Below are positions 7,370 to 10,208 of a DNA stretch of 10,208 bases, one piece after another (the first letter of the stretch is position 1; each line of letters begins with the position of its first letter). Source of the stretch: an uncultured Actinomycetes bacterium. GTDB lineage: Bacteria; Actinomycetota; Thermoleophilia; Gaiellales; F1-60-MAGs149. The DNA is taken from the NCBI GenBank assembly GCA_903873565.1, contig CAIQOY010000359.1, forward strand, positions 1 to 10,208, written 5' to 3'. The position numbers and the translations under genes are program-made. Under the pieces are notes generated by a model. It was not told the DNA's origin. It did not search any database and saw only the letters and a program-made list of their open reading frames with translations.

Positions 7370-7737
7370 GCCGGCTCCTCGGGCGGCAGGACGGGCGGGT
7401 TGTCGCGCAGGAGCTCCTCGATCCGCTGGGCGCGGTCGACGGACTCGTCATGGACGAAGCGCAGGACGGGCGTGTTGCGGAGGCTCAGCTCCGCGTTGAT
7501 CGCGCCCTGCAGGACCGGGCGCGCCGCCTCGAGCCCCTCGAGCGCGCCGGCCTGGGCCTTCTCGGTGCCGTGCAGCTGCACGAAGACGTCGGCGACGGCC
7601 GTGTCCTTCGAGGCCCGCACCTCCACGACGGTCACGTTGCGCAGGCGCGGGTCGTTGAGGCGGGCGATGCGCTCCCCGATCACCTCCCGCAGGAGGCCGT
7701 CGATGCGCCGCCCCCGTTCCTTGCCGCCGCGCTTCAC
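7366..7737 (-). CDS. rbfA: Ribosome-binding factor A
   Basis: Assists late maturation of the 30S subunit and the 5' end of 16S rRNA. The 123 residues fit the family, as do the features: basic N-terminus, REVIGERIARLNDPRLRNVT, VRASKDTAVADVFVQLHG, then LRNTPVLRFVHDESVDRAQRIEELL. It is a single KH-like domain with a short acidic, Pro-rich tail. The GTG start at 7737 forms a GTGA overlap with the DUF503 stop and has GGGGGA (7744-7749, minus strand) 6 nt upstream. The TGA stop overlaps the GTG of the next gene in the same way. Confidence 0.95.
   Translation of the reverse strand: MKRGGKERGRRIDGLLREVIGERIARLNDPRLRNVTVVEVRASKDTAVADVFVQLHGTEKAQAGALEGLEAARPVLQGAINAELSLRNTPVLRFVHDESVDRAQRIEELLRDNPPVLPPEEPA
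7375..7380 (-). promoter_or_regulatory. nrnA-like gene ribosome binding site (GAGGAG)
   Basis: GAGGAG on the minus strand, 5 nt before the GTG at 7369, inside the last codons of rbfA. It supports the overlapping start. Confidence 0.65.
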
Positions 7738-8039
7738 TCGAGGTCCCCCGGCGTCACGGAGCGGGTCTGCCGGATCCCGACCTCGACCTCGCGCTCCTCC
7801 AGCCAGCCTTCGAGCCGCTGCAGGAAGGCGTCGCAGTCGGCCTGTGTCTGCTGGGCCGAGGCCACGAGCAGGGCCCCCCGCTGCGGCGTATCGAGGTCGC
7901 CGACCTCGGCGACGCTGGCGCCGAAGCGCTCGGCGAGGCCGCTGCGCAGCCGCGCGAGCGCGCTGCGGCGGTCCTTGAGCGTGGCGGAGCCGGGCAGACG
8001 CACCTCGAGCTCCGTGACGGCGACGAATCCGCGACCCAT
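7734..8039 (-). CDS. ylxP: DUF503 / YlxP-like protein
   Basis: A 101-residue DUF503 protein, recognised by VTELEVRLPGSATLKDRRS and FGASVAEVGDLDTPQRGALLVAS. The family is found in nusA-infB-rbfA clusters, and a role near ribosome assembly has been suggested, but the molecular activity is unknown to me. It is the first gene of the minus-strand run. Its ATG at 8039 has no Shine-Dalgarno, but TAGCCT lies 7 nt upstream, suggesting a leaderless transcript. It overlaps rbfA by 4 nt (GTGA). In many genomes infB lies directly upstream; here the upstream neighbour is a divergent gene for an exported protein. Confidence 0.9.
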   Translation of the reverse strand: MGRGFVAVTELEVRLPGSATLKDRRSALARLRSGLAERFGASVAEVGDLDTPQRGALLVASAQQTQADCDAFLQRLEGWLEEREVEVGIRQTRSVTPGDLE

Positions 8040-8046
8040 GGGACGA

Positions 8047-8052
8047 AGGCTA
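8047..8052 (-). promoter_or_regulatory. Putative leaderless -10 box of the DUF503-rbfA-nrnA-truB-ribF run (TAGCCT)
   Basis: Minus-strand TAGCCT, fitting TANNNT, 7 nt before the ATG at 8039: the same spacing as polA and one nt more than the malic enzyme. The box overlaps the GGCTAGCC palindrome at 8048-8055. I see no -35 match. It would be the promoter for up to six genes down to 2976. Confidence 0.5.
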
Positions 8053-8057
8053 GCCCG
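8048..8057. repeat. GGCTAGCCCG copy 2, in the divergent region before DUF503
   Basis: Exact copy of the 10-mer found at the two convergent junctions, in the same orientation. Here it is not at a stop codon but overlaps the proposed -10 box of the DUF503 gene. Confidence 0.85.
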
Positions 8058-8117
8058 TGGCTTCCTCAGTGCGCTCCCCTGGCACCCGCCGGTAGCCCCT
8101 TCGCAATCGATGATGCA

Positions 8118-10007
8118 ATGATCCCCCCGGCGATGAATGACGCGTTCACGATGCTCCCACTCCGAGCGCTCGTACTGGTTGCCATCATCGCGATCGTGTC
8201 GCCATGGCCGGGAGACGCCGCCGCCGCCGTGACATCGTGCTCAGGCACTGCGGGATCCTTCGGCGGTGGTGCCGGCACCAGCGCGGATCCGTACCGCGTC
8301 GCGACGCAGGCGCACCTCGCGGCCGTCGCCACCGGGGCTAACCGCTACTGCGCCTACCGCCAGACCCAGGACATCGCCCTGAGCGGGGAATGGACACCGC
8401 TCGGAACGGGTGCGTCTCCGTTCAAGGGCGAGTACGACGGCGACAACCGCGCGATCACCGGGCTCAGCATCACGACCAACGGCTCGTATCTCGGGCTGTT
8501 CGGCTACACCGACGGCGGGGCGGAGATCAAGAACATCCGGCTGGCGGGCACGGTCAACGTCCCCGGCTCGACCGGGGTGGGTGCACTGGTGGGCCTCGCC
8601 GATCGCCCCACGACGATCACCAACGTGCACTCGTCCGTTAACGTCACGGCCCGGAACCTCGCGGGCGGCCTCGTCGGATGGGTGGCCGAGGCCATCATCC
8701 GCCGGTCTTCCTCCAGTGGCACGGTGACCGTCTCCGAGGGGTCGGTCGGCGGGCTCGTGGGCAAGGCGAGAAGCTCCTTCGGCAACCTCCCCGCTGAGAT
8801 CTCCGACTCGTACGCCACGGGGGCCGTCACCGGCGGCGTCGGGTACGAGGGCGTAGCGGGCCTCGTCGGCTTCGTTGACGTGGGCGGCGGCAGCTACAGC
8901 GTGACGATCGCCCGATCGTTCTCCAGCGGCGCCGTCACCGGCGGAACGGGCACACGGTCGCAGTGCTACGGAATGATGGGCTGCTTCACGACGATAGGGA
9001 CCACCGGAGGACTGCTCGCATCGCAATCTGCCGGCACCACGTACACCGCGAACCTGACGGTCAACGGGGCGTTCTGGGACACCCAGACCAGCAACCGCGC
9101 CACGAGCGCCGACAACCTCGGCACCGGTCTCACCACCGTGCAGGCCCGGACGCGGTCCACCTACACCGCCGCGAGCTGGGACATCGCCAACGGCTGGAGC
9201 GCCACGGCGGTCTGGGGCATCTGCGACGGCAGCACCTACCCGTTCCTCACCGCTCAGCACGCCACGTCCCCGTGTGCGCCCGACGCCCCGGCGGCCCCGA
9301 CCGCGGTGGCCGGTGATGGACGGGTGACGATCACGGTCAGCCGGGGTGCGGGCGGCGGCGGCACTCCGACCTCGTACATCGTGCAGGCCGTCGAGGATCC
9401 GTCGCGGACGTGCACGGTCACCGGCGCCGCCGGCAGCTGCGACATCACCGGGCTGACGAATGGCACCGCCTACACGTTCACGGCCACCGCCTCCAGCTCG
9501 GTCGGCACGAGCGCGGCGTCCGCGCCGTCCGCCGCCGTGACGCCCGAGGCCCCCCCTGCCCCCACGACCCCGAGGTCGTCGGACGCTGCGACGGAGACCC
9601 CCGCGTCCGCACCCCAGGCCACGAGTCCGGCCCCGGCCGCGACGATGACGCCGAGCGGCATCAGGTGGTCCGACGGGCGCCGCACGACCACCGCGATCGT
9701 CGCGACGTTCGCGGCCGCTCCCGATACGACCTACCTGATCAGCGCGACGCCCGAGACGGGCGCGTCGGCAGCGCGGACCGCGCGGATCGTGCGCGGGACC
9801 TGCGAGATCGAGGTTCGCGCGCAGGATGCGCGGCGGACCGCGCGCTGCACGATCCGCCTGCGGGCGGCGGCCACGTGGCGCGTCTCGATCACGCCGGTCA
9901 CGGGGGGCGTGAAGGGCGTGGCGGCCACCAAGCGGATCCGCGTGACGCTCCCCATCCCGGACCGGCCGACCGGCGCCGACGGGTCCTCCGAGCCGGTGAC
10001 CGGCTAG
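8118..10007 (+). CDS. Secreted GLUG-motif repeat protein with FN3 domain
   Basis: A 629-residue exported protein. The signal peptide covers about residues 1-37 (core ALVLVAIIAIVSPW, then AAAA). Residues 55-380 resemble a right-handed beta-helix with GLUG-type motifs spaced about 28-36 residues apart: GLFG (126-129), ALVG (156-159), GLVG (184-187), GLVG (212-215), GLVG (248-251). They alternate with serine-rich turns such as SSGTVTV and SGAVTGG. The block ends with NGAFWDTQTSNRAT and GICDGSTYPFL, a typical closing of such proteins. An FN3 domain follows (about 390-477, ITGLTNGTAYTFTATA), then a Pro/Ala/Thr linker (478-512), then a C-terminal beta-type domain with Cys562 and Cys577. No LPXTG or C-terminal membrane segment is seen. 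Adhesion or matrix binding is a family-level guess. Start alternatives are ATG 8133 and 8151; none has a Shine-Dalgarno, and 8151 gives the most compact signal peptide. Confidence 0.85.
   Translation: MIPPAMNDAFTMLPLRALVLVAIIAIVSPWPGDAAAAVTSCSGTAGSFGGGAGTSADPYRVATQAHLAAVATGANRYCAYRQTQDIALSGEWTPLGTGASPFKGEYDGDNRAITGLSITTNGSYLGLFGYTDGGAEIKNIRLAGTVNVPGSTGVGALVGLADRPTTITNVHSSVNVTARNLAGGLVGWVAEAIIRRSSSSGTVTVSEGSVGGLVGKARSSFGNLPAEISDSYATGAVTGGVGYEGVAGLVGFVDVGGGSYSVTIARSFSSGAVTGGTGTRSQCYGMMGCFTTIGTTGGLLASQSAGTTYTANLTVNGAFWDTQTSNRATSADNLGTGLTTVQARTRSTYTAASWDIANGWSATAVWGICDGSTYPFLTAQHATSPCAPDAPAAPTAVAGDGRVTITVSRGAGGGGTPTSYIVQAVEDPSRTCTVTGAAGSCDITGLTNGTAYTFTATASSSVGTSAASAPSAAVTPEAPPAPTTPRSSDAATETPASAPQATSPAPAATMTPSGIRWSDGRRTTTAIVATFAAAPDTTYLISATPETGASAARTARIVRGTCEIEVRAQDARRTARCTIRLRAAATWRVSITPVTGGVKGVAATKRIRVTLPIPDRPTGADGSSEPVTG
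8823..8944 (+). repeat. Internal repeat in the GLUG protein gene
   Basis: The 14-mer GCCGTCACCGGCGG occurs at 8823-8836 and again at 8931-8944, 108 nt (36 codons) apart. It encodes AVTGG in two successive beta-helix turns. The rest of the unit has diverged, so this is an old protein repeat rather than a recent duplication. Confidence 0.7.
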
Positions 10008-10011
10008 CCCG
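10002..10011. repeat. GGCTAGCCCG copy 3: second dual stop codon
   Basis: CTAG at 10004-10007 gives TAG for the GLUG protein gene (plus, 10005-10007) and TAG for the partial gene on the minus strand (10006-10004). The flanks match copy 1 over 12 bp (CGGCTAGCCCGC). A GC-rich 5-bp hairpin follows at 10009-10021 without a T-tract. Confidence 0.85.
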
Positions 10012-10208
10012 CCCGGGGCGGCAGCCGTGCCGCGAGCCGCAGCTTCTCGAGCTCCCGGGGGCTGATCGGGCGCCAGGCACCCACGGCGAGGCCCTCGAGG
10101 TCGAGGCCCGCGAGCCGCGTGCGGATCCCGTCGCGGTCGAGCCGCTGCTTGAGCGGGTGGCGGGCGTCGGACAAGCGCCGGGCCAGCTTGGGATCGGCGA
10201 GCAGGAGC
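10004..10208 (-). CDS. C-terminal 67 residues of an unidentified protein (cut by window end)
   Basis: The minus-strand frame is open from the window edge to TAG at 10004. It encodes a basic, Leu/Arg-rich tail containing RRLSDARHPLKQRLDRDG, then GLDLEGLAVGAWRPISP, and ends RLPPRAG. I do not recognise it with confidence. The pattern GHPxxxLxR...GLxLxGLxxGxWRxLxPxEL is reminiscent of the C-terminus of RsuA/RluB-type pseudouridine synthases, but the basic catalytic-domain motif expected just before it (NRQVRRM-like) is not preserved. It is not the end of infB. The reading frame is supported by coding-like composition and by the shared CTAG stop. Confidence 0.6.
   Translation of the reverse strand, partial: LLLADPKLARRLSDARHPLKQRLDRDGIRTRLAGLDLEGLAVGAWRPISPRELEKLRLAARLPPRAG

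Noticed and set aside
6359..7978. A 539-codon plus-strand frame opposite the DHH gene, rbfA and DUF503
   Set aside because: It spans three well-supported minus-strand genes and shows no recognisable domain.
8241..9260. A 339-codon minus-strand frame inside the GLUG protein gene
   Set aside because: It is antisense to the repeat domain; its Gly/Ala/Arg/Val bias is a reflection of the repeats.
10009..10021. Possible terminator hairpin after the GLUG protein gene
   Set aside because: A 5-bp GC stem with a 3-nt loop and no T-tract, inside the coding sequence of the minus-strand gene; it does not meet the usual form of an intrinsic terminator.
1..10208. Mobile elements, toxin-antitoxin, CRISPR, phage or biosynthetic cluster genes
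   Set aside because: I looked for transposase, integrase, nuclease and spacer-repeat patterns on both strands and found none; every sizeable region is explained by the listed genes.

Overview
The window is a compact, very GC-rich bacterial chromosome segment (above 70% GC by eye) with almost no intergenic DNA. The largest gaps are 78 and 42 nt, so no gene-free stretch reaches 300 bases. The gene order DUF503-rbfA-DHH phosphoesterase-truB-ribF, TANNNT -10 boxes placed directly before start codons (leaderless type), many GTG starts, and secreted proteins with FN3/Ig-like modules point to Actinomycetota. A Thermoleophilia/Solirubrobacterales-like lineage is my guess, with low confidence. I see no tRNA, rRNA, CRISPR array, insertion sequence or prophage gene.

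Layout. (1) 1-1503, minus: the first 501 codons of DNA polymerase I (polA), cut by the window edge, with a complete 5' nuclease domain and a proofreading domain that appears to have lost its catalytic residues. (2) 1504-1545: a 42-nt divergent promoter region with two mirror-placed -10 boxes. (3) 1546-2979, plus: a malic enzyme with an N-terminal ACT domain. (4) 2976-8039, minus: a tightly packed run of six genes, read right to left: a DUF503/YlxP-like protein, rbfA (ribosome maturation), an NrnA-like DHH phosphoesterase, truB (tRNA pseudouridine 55), ribF (FMN/FAD synthesis) and a secreted trypsin-like protease with FN3 and Ig-like domains. The first five overlap by 4 or 8 nt and all internal genes start with GTG, so translational coupling is likely. 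(5) 8118-10007, plus: a secreted GLUG-motif, FN3-containing surface-type protein. (6) 10004-10208, minus: the last 67 codons of an unidentified gene.

How it fits together. Five genes of the minus-strand run form a conserved translation/RNA-maturation/flavin cluster that in many bacteria follows nusA-infB. Here infB is not upstream: a divergent exported protein gene sits at the head of the run, and an exported protease sits at its tail, where rpsO often follows ribF. Genes that begin transcription units (polA, malic enzyme, DUF503) have a TANNNT box 6-7 nt before the start codon and no Shine-Dalgarno. Four internal genes have purine-rich ribosome binding sites 5-7 nt before their GTG starts.

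Most of the window is ordinary housekeeping; I do not see a new defence, mobile or biosynthetic system. The most distinctive signals are small. All five CTAG tetramers lie at gene boundaries. Three of them share the 10-mer GGCTAGCCCG, and at two convergent junctions a single CTAG supplies the stop codon of both genes. Other points are the reciprocal polA/malic-enzyme promoter, the protease at the end of the housekeeping run, and the degenerate PolA exonuclease domain.
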